Below, piece after piece: positions 48,132 to 56,662 of a DNA stretch of 64,000 nucleotides. The stretch is taken from assembly GCA_018266055.1 (NCBI GenBank), contig JAFDYT010000001.1, positions 124,001 through 188,000 on the forward strand. The letters run 5' to 3'. The notes beneath the pieces were generated by a model. That model had not been told where the DNA came from and searched no databases. It worked only from the letters and a program-made list of their open reading frames with translations. Made by a program: the position numbers and the translations under genes. Within the stretch, counting starts at the first letter, position 1; each line of letters opens with the position of its first letter. This DNA comes from Bacteroidota bacterium. Lineage in GTDB: Bacteria; Bacteroidota; Bacteroidia; Cytophagales; Cyclobacteriaceae.

Positions 48132-48540
48132 ATTTCAATTTGCCGCGCTGATTGTTTTTGTCTTGGCGTTCGCTGGCGCAAACGGCCAGGCGATGTTCCC
48201 GGAAGTGACGGTGAACTTGGCATATCCGCAGTATCAGCGGCTAAAGCTTGACGGTGGTTTCGTATACATCGATGGTGCCGGGTTGAAGGGAATTATACTT
48301 TACCGGGCCAATGAAAATTCTTACCTCGCTTTCGAGCGCGCTTGCCCGCACCATCCGGCCGCGAATTGTGTGGTGCAGGTAGATGGATCTACTCTTTTTA
48401 TGATCGACCATTGCTGTCGATCTACTTTTAATTTTTCGGATGGAATGCCCACCGGAGGTCCCGCTGAGCGTCCGTTACTTCAATACCGCACCGAACTGAC
48501 CGGCACGGTATTGAAAATATCGGATGAGGTAATTAATTAA
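48118..48540 (+). CDS. Exported Rieske-like protein with non-standard cluster motif
   Basis: A 140-residue protein with a signal peptide (about 1-23, ending NGQA). The overall layout is that of a small Rieske domain: CPHHPAANC (Cys76, His78, Cys84) and, about 15 residues later, DHCCRSTFNFSDG, then GPAERPLLQYRTEL. In a normal Rieske the second motif is CxCH; here the first ligand position is Asp97 and the His position is Cys100, with Cys99 at the disulfide site. This may be a degenerate domain or one with another cofactor. Starts inside the end of the dehydrogenase gene (14-base overlap). Confidence 0.6.
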   Translation: MKKNRFQFAALIVFVLAFAGANGQAMFPEVTVNLAYPQYQRLKLDGGFVYIDGAGLKGIILYRANENSYLAFERACPHHPAANCVVQVDGSTLFMIDHCCRSTFNFSDGMPTGGPAERPLLQYRTELTGTVLKISDEVIN

Positions 48541-48543
48541 AAC

Positions 48544-50025
48544 CTATTTGCGTATTACGCTGTTCCTTTTGCTGTAGGTGAAGTAAACCACCAGACCGAT
48601 CAGCAACCACAGGAAGGCAACCAATTGCGTCACGGAGTCAAGCCCGATGATCATTGTTGAGCAAACTACAATACCCATAATCGGAACGAAAGGAACCCAC
48701 GGCGTTTTGAAGGCACGCACGGCATTTGGATTTGCCTTGCGCATTACCAGTACACCTACGCACACCAGCACAAAGGCAAACAAAGTTCCGATGCTTGTCA
48801 GGTCACCGGTGATATCGCCTGGCAGAAGTGTTGCAATCAGTCCTACAAAAATGAACAACAACATGTTTGATTTATAAGGTGTTCTGAACGTCGGGTGGAG
48901 TTCGGCAAAAACTTTAGGAAGTAGCCCATCCACAGACATAGAATAGAACACACGGGATTGCCCCATAAGCATAACGAGGATAACGGAAGAGAAACCTGCA
49001 AGAATAGCTACTGTCACTAATGTTGAAAGCCATCCGTAGCCAGGCATGTATGCATCGATCGCGTAAGCAACAGATGCTTCTTTACCCTTGAGCATAAAAT
49101 CAGTGTAAGGCGCAACGCCAGTGAGCACGTACGAGAACAGGATATAAAGTATTGTACAAATCACCAGCGAACCTAGAATACCGATTGGCATATCTCTCTT
49201 TGGATTTTTAGATTCTTGCGCTGCGGTAGAAATTGCATCGAAGCCAATGAACGCGAAGAATACAACACCGGCGCCGGCAATCACACCAAACCAACCGTGA
49301 TCCCACATGGATTCGTACGAATAAGAACTTCCGTCAGGAAGAAGTGCAGGCTTAGCGTCGGCAGGGATGAGATAAGGAGTGTGGTTGGCAGGGTTGATGA
49401 ACTGCCAGCCGATCCAGATGAACACCAACACGATTGAAACTTTTACGATTACAATAATGGTGTTGACAAAAGCAGATTCCTGAGTTCCTTTGATCAGCAG
49501 AAGTGAAAGCGCAAGCAGAATAAATAAGGCAGGTGCATTCATAATTCCATGGTGCATGGTGCCATCAATCAACGCTTTTTGAAACGGCGAATGACACCAT
49601 TCGTAGGGGATGCTCCCCCCGAGCAGCTTATTTAAAAATTCACTCCAGGCGATTGACACTGTTGCGGCGCCAAGGGCATACTCAAGTACCAATGCCCAGC
49701 CAATTACCCAAGCTACAAACTCACCCATAGTGACATAGGCGTAGGTATAGGCGCTTCCTGCTACCGGTATCATCGAAGCAAATTCAGCATAACATAAACC
49801 AGCGAAGGCGCAGCCTACGGCGGCGAAAATAAATGACAGTGTTACCGCGGGTCCGGCATGCTCACCGGCCGCTGCCGCTGTGCGGACAAAAAGCCCGGCA
49901 CCAATAATGGCGCCAATACCCAGCGCAACCAGGTTGCCGGCGCCAAGCGTACGCTTCAACCCGTGCGAAGAATCGGAGGCTTGTGCAAGGAGTTGTTCAA
50001 GCGGTTTTTTAACGAATAAACTCAT
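48544..50025 (-). CDS. APC-family amino acid permease (CAT-like)
   Basis: A 493-residue integral membrane transporter with about 12-14 helices. The APC signature is present: VALGIGAIIGAGLFVRTA (helix 1 with its broken GAIIGAG), FAGLCYAEFASMIPVAGSAYTY, VIGWALVLEYALGA and FFAFIGFDAISTAAQESKNP. This pattern fits the cationic amino acid transporter (YfnA/CAT) group; the exact substrate is not readable. It ends 3 bases after the convergent Rieske-like gene and starts 84 bases before the end of the TonB-fusion gene. Confidence 0.9.
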   Translation of the reverse strand: MSLFVKKPLEQLLAQASDSSHGLKRTLGAGNLVALGIGAIIGAGLFVRTAAAAGEHAGPAVTLSFIFAAVGCAFAGLCYAEFASMIPVAGSAYTYAYVTMGEFVAWVIGWALVLEYALGAATVSIAWSEFLNKLLGGSIPYEWCHSPFQKALIDGTMHHGIMNAPALFILLALSLLLIKGTQESAFVNTIIVIVKVSIVLVFIWIGWQFINPANHTPYLIPADAKPALLPDGSSYSYESMWDHGWFGVIAGAGVVFFAFIGFDAISTAAQESKNPKRDMPIGILGSLVICTILYILFSYVLTGVAPYTDFMLKGKEASVAYAIDAYMPGYGWLSTLVTVAILAGFSSVILVMLMGQSRVFYSMSVDGLLPKVFAELHPTFRTPYKSNMLLFIFVGLIATLLPGDITGDLTSIGTLFAFVLVCVGVLVMRKANPNAVRAFKTPWVPFVPIMGIVVCSTMIIGLDSVTQLVAFLWLLIGLVVYFTYSKRNSVIRK

Positions 50026-50109
50026 GAAAGGAAGTTTTAGGATTTTATGTAGCCCTAAAAGTAAAAATAATATTGGAAGAAGGAAGGACTATTTTTTTGA
50101 ATTAAAGGC

Positions 50110-51420
50110 CTACTTGTTGGCCTTGGCCGGATCGAACTTCATTCGAACTCTTACGGTACTTTCCACAGGCTTGTCGTCTTCGGTGGTGGGCTTCCATTGA
50201 GGCCCTTCCTTCACCAGACGAATCACTTCTTCGTCACATCCGTGGCCAAGACTTTTAATCACACTGAAATTTGTGAGTGAACCATCCAGGCCAACATTAA
50301 ACTCCACCACCACACGACCTTTGATTTTATTTTCCAATGCTTCCTGCGGGTAGCGCAAGTTGGCATCCAGGTATTTGTCGTATGCTTTTCGCCCGCCGAC
50401 GGGGGCAGCCAACCGGATAACGGGCTCGGCGTTTTCTTCGCGTTGTGAACCGTAGCCTGTCACCACTACTTCGCTGAGCTGCGCCGCATCTTCTTTCATT
50501 TTCACATCCAGTTTATCCTTGCCAGCGATGTCAGCTTCTTCCGATTGGAATCCGATAAAGGAGAAAATAACTGTATGAATAGATTCGGTGGTGTGCAGTG
50601 TATAATTCCCGTTGGCATCTGTAATGGCTCCTTCGCTGGTTCCTTTTAACATGACGTTCACGCCGGGCAGTGGCAGACCATCTTGTTCGGAAACTACTTT
50701 CCCGGAAACGGATCGCATTGCTGTCATCTTGACTACGGCAGGTGCCTCGCTGCGTTTGGCCATTGCTAGTGATTCTTTTTTCTGATCAAGCATCTGGGGC
50801 TGAGCTACGACATTGCCTGAGCCTGCAAGTTCTTTTTCTTCATGCACAATTTTGCTTTTTGCCAATTCCGATTCATCGGCTAACGCCAACTCTTGCGTAG
50901 GAGCCGCCTTCACAGACTCGACTTCTTTAGGTTCAGATTTTCGGTTTTCAAGGCTTGCAATATCTCCGCTGCTTTTATGTGGTTTGGCAGCCTGAGTAGT
51001 TTGATCAAGATTATTTTTGGAATCAGCAAGCGGTTCTGTTTTCACATCCGATTTTTCCATGGCAATACCACCCACATCTTCCAGTGCTGCTGAGTCGCTT
51101 GTGGATGGCGCTTCTTTTGCTTTGTAGGCCACGGTGTTTTCGCGCGGAAATTCGATCAGAAAAAAGACCACCCCAAGGACGATCAGCACTCCGGCAGCAA
51201 TTCTCAATGGAGTAAAGAACACGCGCCTCTTTTTCTTCAGCAGTCTGTCGTTGATTTCGGCAACATCCGCGGCTGCGTCTTTAACCTCTACCAAGTCTAT
51301 TCCTTCAAGGGCTTCGGCCAGCAACGGATCGCTCAACGCTCTTTTCTCCAGCGCGTGCATTTCAGCCGGTGTCAGTTCACCTTTTTTGTATTTGATAATA
51401 TCGTCGTGGAGGTCAGCCAT
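50110..51420 (-). CDS. Anti-sigma-like / carboxypeptidase-regulatory / TonB fusion protein
   Basis: A 436-residue membrane protein overlapping its ECF sigma gene by 8 bases. Residues 1-65 are a cytosolic helical segment (IIKYKKGELTPAEMHALEKRA), typical of anti-sigma or FecR-linked starts; 71-90 is the membrane helix; 91-235 a charged, low-complexity spacer; 236-310 a carboxypeptidase-regulatory-like domain (SGKVVSEQDGLPLPGVNVML); 315-324 a LSEVVVTGYG motif as in SusC-type receptors; and 345-430 a TonB C-terminal domain (LRYPQEALENKIKGRVVVEF). It may sense envelope state and couple it to sigma release, or energise a receptor. Confidence 0.75.
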   Translation of the reverse strand: MADLHDDIIKYKKGELTPAEMHALEKRALSDPLLAEALEGIDLVEVKDAAADVAEINDRLLKKKRRVFFTPLRIAAGVLIVLGVVFFLIEFPRENTVAYKAKEAPSTSDSAALEDVGGIAMEKSDVKTEPLADSKNNLDQTTQAAKPHKSSGDIASLENRKSEPKEVESVKAAPTQELALADESELAKSKIVHEEKELAGSGNVVAQPQMLDQKKESLAMAKRSEAPAVVKMTAMRSVSGKVVSEQDGLPLPGVNVMLKGTSEGAITDANGNYTLHTTESIHTVIFSFIGFQSEEADIAGKDKLDVKMKEDAAQLSEVVVTGYGSQREENAEPVIRLAAPVGGRKAYDKYLDANLRYPQEALENKIKGRVVVEFNVGLDGSLTNFSVIKSLGHGCDEEVIRLVKEGPQWKPTTEDDKPVESTVRVRMKFDPAKANK

Positions 51421-51961
51421 TTTCTTCCATACAAATTTTCAAATTTCTTTTTCCGTTTTGAATAAAACTTTTCACTTGGTTAAGGTCTAGTCCGGTAGTG
51501 ACCGATATTTCTTTATAACATTTCTCTTCCAGAAAAAACAACTGCACACACTGTTTCTGCCCATCCACCAGCCGGTTGATGCATTTTTCCAGTTTGTCGA
51601 GGTTTTCTTCTACTTCCTGGTCGCCTTCAGGATGCAGCAAATACTCGTTTTCCATATCTGTCGCCGAAATTTCTTCTTTGAATTTACCTTTTGCGCTTCG
51701 GATTTTCATCAGGCACATGTTGCGCGCCGACACGTACAACCAGCTTTTGAAGTTTTCGACCTCGTGATTCTTTAACGATTGGATGAGTTTTTCGAAGAGC
51801 TGCATCGTGGCATCTTTGGCCTCGTCGCGGTCTTTCAGGTATTTCATGCACACACCGTACACCAGCGCCGTGTAGCGCTTATACAACTCGCCGATTACCT
51901 CCAGATCGCCGGTAGCCTGGTAGCGGTGAATCAGTTCTATGTCGGTTTGTGGCGTGGCCAT
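51413..51961 (-). CDS. ECF RNA polymerase sigma factor
   Basis: A 182-residue sigma-70 family protein with region 2 (LKDRDEAKDATMQLFEKLI, then VENFKSWLYVSARNMCLMKIR) and region 4 (LVDGQKQCVQLFFLEEKCYKEI, LNQVKSFIQNGKRNLK). It belongs to the group in which region 4 recognition is less conserved. Overlaps the TonB-fusion gene by 8 bases and is divergent from the VWA gene with an 80-base gap. A TAnnTTGG element ends 7 bases before its ATG on the minus strand. Confidence 0.85.
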   Translation of the reverse strand: MATPQTDIELIHRYQATGDLEVIGELYKRYTALVYGVCMKYLKDRDEAKDATMQLFEKLIQSLKNHEVENFKSWLYVSARNMCLMKIRSAKGKFKEEISATDMENEYLLHPEGDQEVEENLDKLEKCINRLVDGQKQCVQLFFLEEKCYKEISVTTGLDLNQVKSFIQNGKRNLKICMEENG

Positions 51962-52041
51962 GCGCAGCCAAGTTAAAATTTTTTTGGCCTTTTATGGAAA
52001 ATGATTGCCGGCGGCATCCTTATGTCAAACTCAAAAAAATT

Positions 52042-53964
52042 ATGAAAAAGAAAATATCGCTGCTGGCTGTCATGGTGATTTTGCTGGCCAGCTTTCGCCT
52101 GATGCCTTCGCGCACGATTGGTGGAAAAGTTACTTCCAAAGATGATGGGTCCGGCTTGCCCGGAGTGAGTGTGGTGTTGAAAGGAACCACTACCGCTTCA
52201 GTTACAGATGCCCAAGGGAATTATTTGATCACGGTGCCCGACCAGGGCGGTACGTTGGTTTTCTCTTTTGTCGGGATGATCTCCAAAGAGGTGAAAATCG
52301 GCACCAAAGACCGTGTTGATGTGGTAATGGAGAATGACACTAAAAGCCTCAGCGAAGTAGCGGTAGTAGGTTATGGTGTTCATAAAGAACTCAACTTATC
52401 TAATGAATCCATTTCAAATAGCCTGCAAGGAAAAGTCGCCGGTGTGCAAGCCAGTGGCAGGCCACAAAGAATAAAAAAATCAGCAGCCATGGACATGGCG
52501 TATCAGCCTTCACCTGCTCAGGTGTATGAGGCCGAGGAGCAATTCAACACCGAAGAATACAAAGGCATTACTGAAAATATTTTTCACGATGCCGTACATA
52601 GCCCGCTATCTACTTTTTCGATTGATGTGGATGCAGCATCCTACAGCAACGTGCGTCGTTTCATTCAGGACGGCCAACGCCCGCCGCAGGATGCTGTGCG
52701 CATTGAAGAGATGGTTAACTATTTTCACTACGAGTACCCACAACCTACCGGTGAGGATCCTTTTTCGATCAATACAGAAATTTCTACAGCACCGTGGAAT
52801 GAAAAACACAAACTCGTACTGGTGGGATTGCAAGGCAAAAAAATCCCCACCGAAAAATTGCCTCCCTCAAACCTTGTCTTTCTGATCGACGTGTCGGGCT
52901 CAATGAGCGACGCCAACAAATTACCTCTTTTGAAATCGTCCTTTAAGTTGCTGGTACAGCAGTTGCGCGAGCAAGACCATGTGGCGATTGTAGTTTATGC
53001 CGGAGCGGCGGGTGTGGTGTTGCCATCTACTTCGGGTGCAGATAAAAAGACCATCATCGAGGCCCTTGATCACCTCGAAGCGGGAGGTTCAACGGCCGGC
53101 GGCGCGGGCATTCGCCTGGCATATCAGATCGCCAAAGAGAATTTTAAGAAGGAAGGGAACAACCGCGTAATCCTGGCTACCGACGGTGATTTTAATATCG
53201 GAGAATCGAGTGACGGAGCCATGGAGAAATTGATTGAAGAGAAAAGAAAGGACGGCGTATTCCTTACGGCATTGGGCTTTGGTATGGGCAATTACAAAGA
53301 TTCAAAGATGGAAACGCTGGCCGACAAAGGAAACGGCAATTACATGTACATCGACTCCATTCTTGAAGCTCAAAAAGCGTTGGTGAATGAATTTGGTGGA
53401 ACGCTTTTCACAATCGCCAAAGATGTGAAGCTGCAGGTAGAGTTCAATCCCGCCAAGGTGCAAGCTTATCGGTTAATCGGTTACGAAAATCGGATGCTGA
53501 AGAGCGAAGATTTTAATAACGATAAAAAAGATGCCGGCGAACTAGGCTCTGGCCACACCGTGACCGCGCTGTATGAAATCATTCCGGTAGGTGTGGAAAG
53601 TAAGTTTTTTAAAGTGGATGAATTGAAATATCAAAAAACTAAGATTGATCCGAAGGCTTCAGCTTCCAATGAATTGATGACGGTGAAATTCCGCTATAAA
53701 AAACCAGACGGTGATGTGAGCAAGCTGATTGTTCACCCACTGGTGGATAATAATACAGCAATCGAAAAAACATCCGACAATTTTCGCTGGGCCGCTTCTG
53801 TAGCTTCCTTCGGCATGTTGTTACGCCAGTCAGAATATCTCAATGGGTTTTCGGAAGATGGAATTCTCCGTCTCGCCCAGGGTGCCAAAGGTGAAGACAA
53901 AGAAGGATATCGCACAGAGTTTATTAGTCTGGTGAAAGCCGATCGGTTGGTAGCAGGGAGGTGA
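52042..53964 (+). CDS. VWA-domain protein with carboxypeptidase-regulatory domain (YfbK-like)
   Basis: A 640-residue exported protein. N-terminal signal segment about 1-21; carboxypeptidase-regulatory-like domain about 24-98; LSEVAVVGYG (103-112); a spacer; the YfbK N-terminal part (FSIDVDAASYSNVRRFIQ); a VWA domain with a full MIDAS motif DVSGS (Asp283-Ser287) and TDGDFNIG; and a DUF3520-like C-terminus. The ATG at 52042 is preferred to earlier ones because it starts the signal segment. VWA proteins bind other proteins through a metal. It reads away from the ECF/TonB-fusion pair and shares its regulatory domain. Confidence 0.85.
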   Translation: MKKKISLLAVMVILLASFRLMPSRTIGGKVTSKDDGSGLPGVSVVLKGTTTASVTDAQGNYLITVPDQGGTLVFSFVGMISKEVKIGTKDRVDVVMENDTKSLSEVAVVGYGVHKELNLSNESISNSLQGKVAGVQASGRPQRIKKSAAMDMAYQPSPAQVYEAEEQFNTEEYKGITENIFHDAVHSPLSTFSIDVDAASYSNVRRFIQDGQRPPQDAVRIEEMVNYFHYEYPQPTGEDPFSINTEISTAPWNEKHKLVLVGLQGKKIPTEKLPPSNLVFLIDVSGSMSDANKLPLLKSSFKLLVQQLREQDHVAIVVYAGAAGVVLPSTSGADKKTIIEALDHLEAGGSTAGGAGIRLAYQIAKENFKKEGNNRVILATDGDFNIGESSDGAMEKLIEEKRKDGVFLTALGFGMGNYKDSKMETLADKGNGNYMYIDSILEAQKALVNEFGGTLFTIAKDVKLQVEFNPAKVQAYRLIGYENRMLKSEDFNNDKKDAGELGSGHTVTALYEIIPVGVESKFFKVDELKYQKTKIDPKASASNELMTVKFRYKKPDGDVSKLIVHPLVDNNTAIEKTSDNFRWAASVASFGMLLRQSEYLNGFSEDGILRLAQGAKGEDKEGYRTEFISLVKADRLVAGR

Positions 53965-53968
53965 GAAA

Positions 53969-53999
53969 GAAAGAGGCTCCAACCGGAGCCTCTTTGTTT
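53969..53999. terminator. Bidirectional intrinsic terminator
   Basis: Arms AAAGAGGCTCC (53970-53980) and GGAGCCTCTTT (53985-53995) with loop AACC and a following T-rich stretch, between the convergent VWA and methyltransferase genes. Confidence 0.85.
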
Positions 54000-54001
54000 T
54001 G

Positions 54002-54682
54002 TTACAGGTTGAAATAGCCTTTGATATAATCGGGCTGCTTGAGGTTGATCCAGGCAGCTCGATTCTTGTCAAAATCTTCGTAGGTGAATTGATCGATTTG
54101 CGCTTGAGTAAATGACAGTCGGCTCTCGGGCTTCCGCTTGGTCACGATGCCAAGGCCCTGATCGCAATCCAACACAAACACATCAATGTCGTCGCGGAAG
54201 GTGCGCAGGTGCAGGATTGTTTTCCACACGTCGCCGTTCCATTGGCCTTTAAATTCTTTCGCTTTCCATTCTTCAAAAGTTCCGGCTTCTTCTTTCGTCA
54301 CGGGGTTGCAGTCGTGCATAATGATTACGCCATCATCCGACAGGTACTTTAGCGTATTCTCTACATCCCTCAGCGCATAGCGGTATTCGTGCATACCGTC
54401 GATCAGCGAGAGCTGAACTTTTTTGTTGTCAAACACGCGGTCGGCGTCCTGCGCGAAGAAGTCGTCGCTTTTTTTCTCGAAGAATCGATTGAAAAAATTG
54501 TATGGGTTGATGAAAAGCTTTCCAATTTTACGGAGCGAATCAAAGGCAAAGAATGGATCAACGGCTACTTTGAATGTACTTTTGACTCTGAAAAAAACCC
54601 GCCCGTTGAAGACGCCAATTTCAAGATAGTTGGTGAGTTTTTTTTTCGTCATCAACTCATTGATGAGGGTAATTCTGTCCAT
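54002..54682 (-). CDS. Class I SAM-dependent methyltransferase
   Basis: A 226-residue protein of the Methyltransf_24 type: YLEIGVFNGRVF (SAM-binding loop), VAVDPFF (acidic residue after strand 2), LSLIDGMHEYRYALRDVENTL, then GVIIMHDCNP. This group includes enzymes that modify sugars or polyketides on surface glycans. It is preceded by a glycosyltransferase gene (22-base gap, same strand), which fits a glycan-modifying role. Acceptor unknown. Confidence 0.8.
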   Translation of the reverse strand: MDRITLINELMTKKKLTNYLEIGVFNGRVFFRVKSTFKVAVDPFFAFDSLRKIGKLFINPYNFFNRFFEKKSDDFFAQDADRVFDNKKVQLSLIDGMHEYRYALRDVENTLKYLSDDGVIIMHDCNPVTKEEAGTFEEWKAKEFKGQWNGDVWKTILHLRTFRDDIDVFVLDCDQGLGIVTKRKPESRLSFTQAQIDQFTYEDFDKNRAAWINLKQPDYIKGYFNL

Positions 54683-54704
54683 AAAGTAATCCTCGGTTTT
54701 GGGG

Positions 54705-55601
54705 TTAGGGGTTATAAAAAAGAGCTACAATTCTTCGCAAGGTGTTTTTAAAACGAAGGTTCCAGCCGGCCTGGGGTTCTGCCAAAGCCCCGGTAAACAG
54801 ATCTCCGCGGCGCAAATATAAAGATAATGTACTCGAGGTAACGCCCCACTTCGACACAAACTTGTAATAGCCACGGTTGTGTTTCACCCTCTTTATCGAT
54901 TTTGAGCCGAAATGATACACGCGGCTTTTGCTCACGCCTTTGAAAAACCGCACGCCTAGCTTCCACAGTTTCATTGAGAAATCAGGATCGGAATACATTC
55001 CGGGTGAAAACTCCAAACTATAGCCACCGATCAGATCCCACACGTCTACATGTACAATACTTGGTGGCCAGGTGGATCCCTGCCAGTCGTTCATCGGCAA
55101 GCTTGCAAATTCACGAAGCAATTTTTCTTCCTGAAAAGTCTCGATGGAAGAGCCGTAGTCTTTTTGGATGGCGCAGTTACTTGAAAACACGGGCTCAATC
55201 GCTGTGGAGGAGAGATAAAAAAACGGATGGCCGATTTGGTCTATTTCTTCTTTAAGGTGTTTGTCCCAATCGGGACATACATACATGTCGTCGTTAATGA
55301 ACAACGCGTATGGAGAGCTCATCAGCGAGCGGCAGCTGTTGAGAGCATAACACACGCCGATGTTTTTGCTGCTGTGGCTGTAGTCAATGTCGGGCTGTTG
55401 TTTTATCCACTCCAGCGAACCATCAGTACCTTCGTTGACATGCACGATAATCTGGTGACGATAAAAGGAATTTTTGCGAATGCTTTCGACGCAAAGCTGC
55501 AGATAGGGGAGATTATTCCACGACGGAATTAAAATGGAAAAGACAAAGTCGTTTTTCGTTGAGTTCTTTACCTTCCGGATGGGCGTTTGAGCAATATTCA
55601 T
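54705..55601 (-). CDS. Glycosyltransferase family 2 protein
   Basis: A 298-residue GT-A enzyme. The N-terminal FSILIPSWNNLPYLQLCVESI marks the nucleotide-sugar-binding start, INDDMY is the DxD-type metal site at about residue 103, and GGYSLEFSPGMYSDPDFSMKL matches the acceptor region (ED-like motif as DPDF). It uses a nucleotide sugar to extend a glycan at the cytosolic side of the membrane. Same strand and 22 bases before the methyltransferase gene; divergent from the next glycosyltransferase-like gene with a 58-base gap. Confidence 0.85.
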   Translation of the reverse strand: MNIAQTPIRKVKNSTKNDFVFSILIPSWNNLPYLQLCVESIRKNSFYRHQIIVHVNEGTDGSLEWIKQQPDIDYSHSSKNIGVCYALNSCRSLMSSPYALFINDDMYVCPDWDKHLKEEIDQIGHPFFYLSSTAIEPVFSSNCAIQKDYGSSIETFQEEKLLREFASLPMNDWQGSTWPPSIVHVDVWDLIGGYSLEFSPGMYSDPDFSMKLWKLGVRFFKGVSKSRVYHFGSKSIKRVKHNRGYYKFVSKWGVTSSTLSLYLRRGDLFTGALAEPQAGWNLRFKNTLRRIVALFYNP

Positions 55602-55659
55602 GACGGGAAAAGCAACAAAATATTCAGAATCATTTTATAATAAAAGCCATTTGTGAAAG

Positions 55660-56508
55660 ATGGGTATTTTAGACACTTTTATCTTCAAAGCCATAAAAGT
55701 GAAAATTGCTGCCCATATCACATTCTTTTTTGTAGAGCACCGGCTGAAATACTTGCGGCAAGTGATCGAAAACCTCAACAGTCTGCCCCACGACGTCACT
55801 ATTTTCATCTACTCCAATACTGATCTGTCGCCTTTTGTCAGTCAGAAAAATATTGTGAATAAGATTTATCCTTACAAAAAGAAAGGTGTGTTGGGATATA
55901 ACCAAGGTTTCTGGAACCGCGTTGGGTTAACCCCGCTGGTTCATCCGTATTACCTCACTTGGGAAAACAGGAAAATTGTTACCGAAAGAATTGAAGAGTT
56001 TGATGTTCAGCTTTACCTGGAAGATGACATTGCCTTTACCGATCAGAATCTAGGCTATTGGCTGGCGCACAAAGATGCCTGCCTGCGCAACGACTACAAT
56101 CCTGGCTTTCTCAGGATAGAGTATGCTCCAGACAGCCGTGTGCTTCTCACCGACATTCTGCGATGGCCAGACAAGATCATTACCCTTGAAGGAAAACCCT
56201 ACCTGCTCAATGACGACAGCTCGTATTGTGGCTTTTGGATTTACGATCGCCAAGAGCTAAAAAAATTTATCACAACCAAAGAGTGGAAATTTGAATTCGA
56301 TGGACTTGGGATTAGAGAAAAATCGGCGATTGGATGGAATGGAGGCATGATGAGCCGCTACAAAGGTACGCTGTTGCCGCTGGCCAAAGACGCGAACGGC
56401 GAACTCCAGCTTTCAAGTTCCTGCCTCGTGCACCACATTCCCAACACGTACATTAATGATCCGGTACACTGTCGGATCCAACTCCCTATTACTGTGGATA
56501 TTTTTTAG
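55660..56508 (+). CDS. Putative glycosyltransferase of unrecognised family
   Basis: A 282-residue cytosolic protein in the glycan region. Its N-terminal half has the alternating pattern of a GT-A fold: IAAHITFFFVEHRLKYLRQV, VTIFIYSNTD, then a DxD-like YLEDDIAFT at about residue 118. The second half contains DDSSYCGFWIYDRQEL and GWNGGMMSRYKG, which could form an acceptor site. I could not place it in a named GT family. A role in surface glycan assembly is inferred from the fold pattern and the neighbours on both sides. Confidence 0.55.
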   Translation: MGILDTFIFKAIKVKIAAHITFFFVEHRLKYLRQVIENLNSLPHDVTIFIYSNTDLSPFVSQKNIVNKIYPYKKKGVLGYNQGFWNRVGLTPLVHPYYLTWENRKIVTERIEEFDVQLYLEDDIAFTDQNLGYWLAHKDACLRNDYNPGFLRIEYAPDSRVLLTDILRWPDKIITLEGKPYLLNDDSSYCGFWIYDRQELKKFITTKEWKFEFDGLGIREKSAIGWNGGMMSRYKGTLLPLAKDANGELQLSSSCLVHHIPNTYINDPVHCRIQLPITVDIF

Positions 56509-56541
56509 CTGAAAAAAAGGAACTCCGTTCAACAATTTTTC

Positions 56542-56582
56542 TCAGGTACTCAGGTTATGGTCAGGTAGAACCAGCTCAGGCA
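56542..56582 (+). repeat. Cluster of TCAGG direct repeats
   Basis: TCAGGTA (56542), TCAGGTT (56550), TCAGGTA (56561) and TCAGGCA (56576) lie on the same strand within 41 bases, in the 154-base gap (56509-56662) before the three-domain glycosyltransferase gene. The rest of the gap shows no clear promoter or terminator. Confidence 0.45.
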
Positions 56583-56662
56583 GCAAAAAGGCAGTGGAGG
56601 TGATGTCCTGAATTTTTTATTAAGTATAATCGGAATTAACTTGCCTCTGTTTTTTTGAAAAA

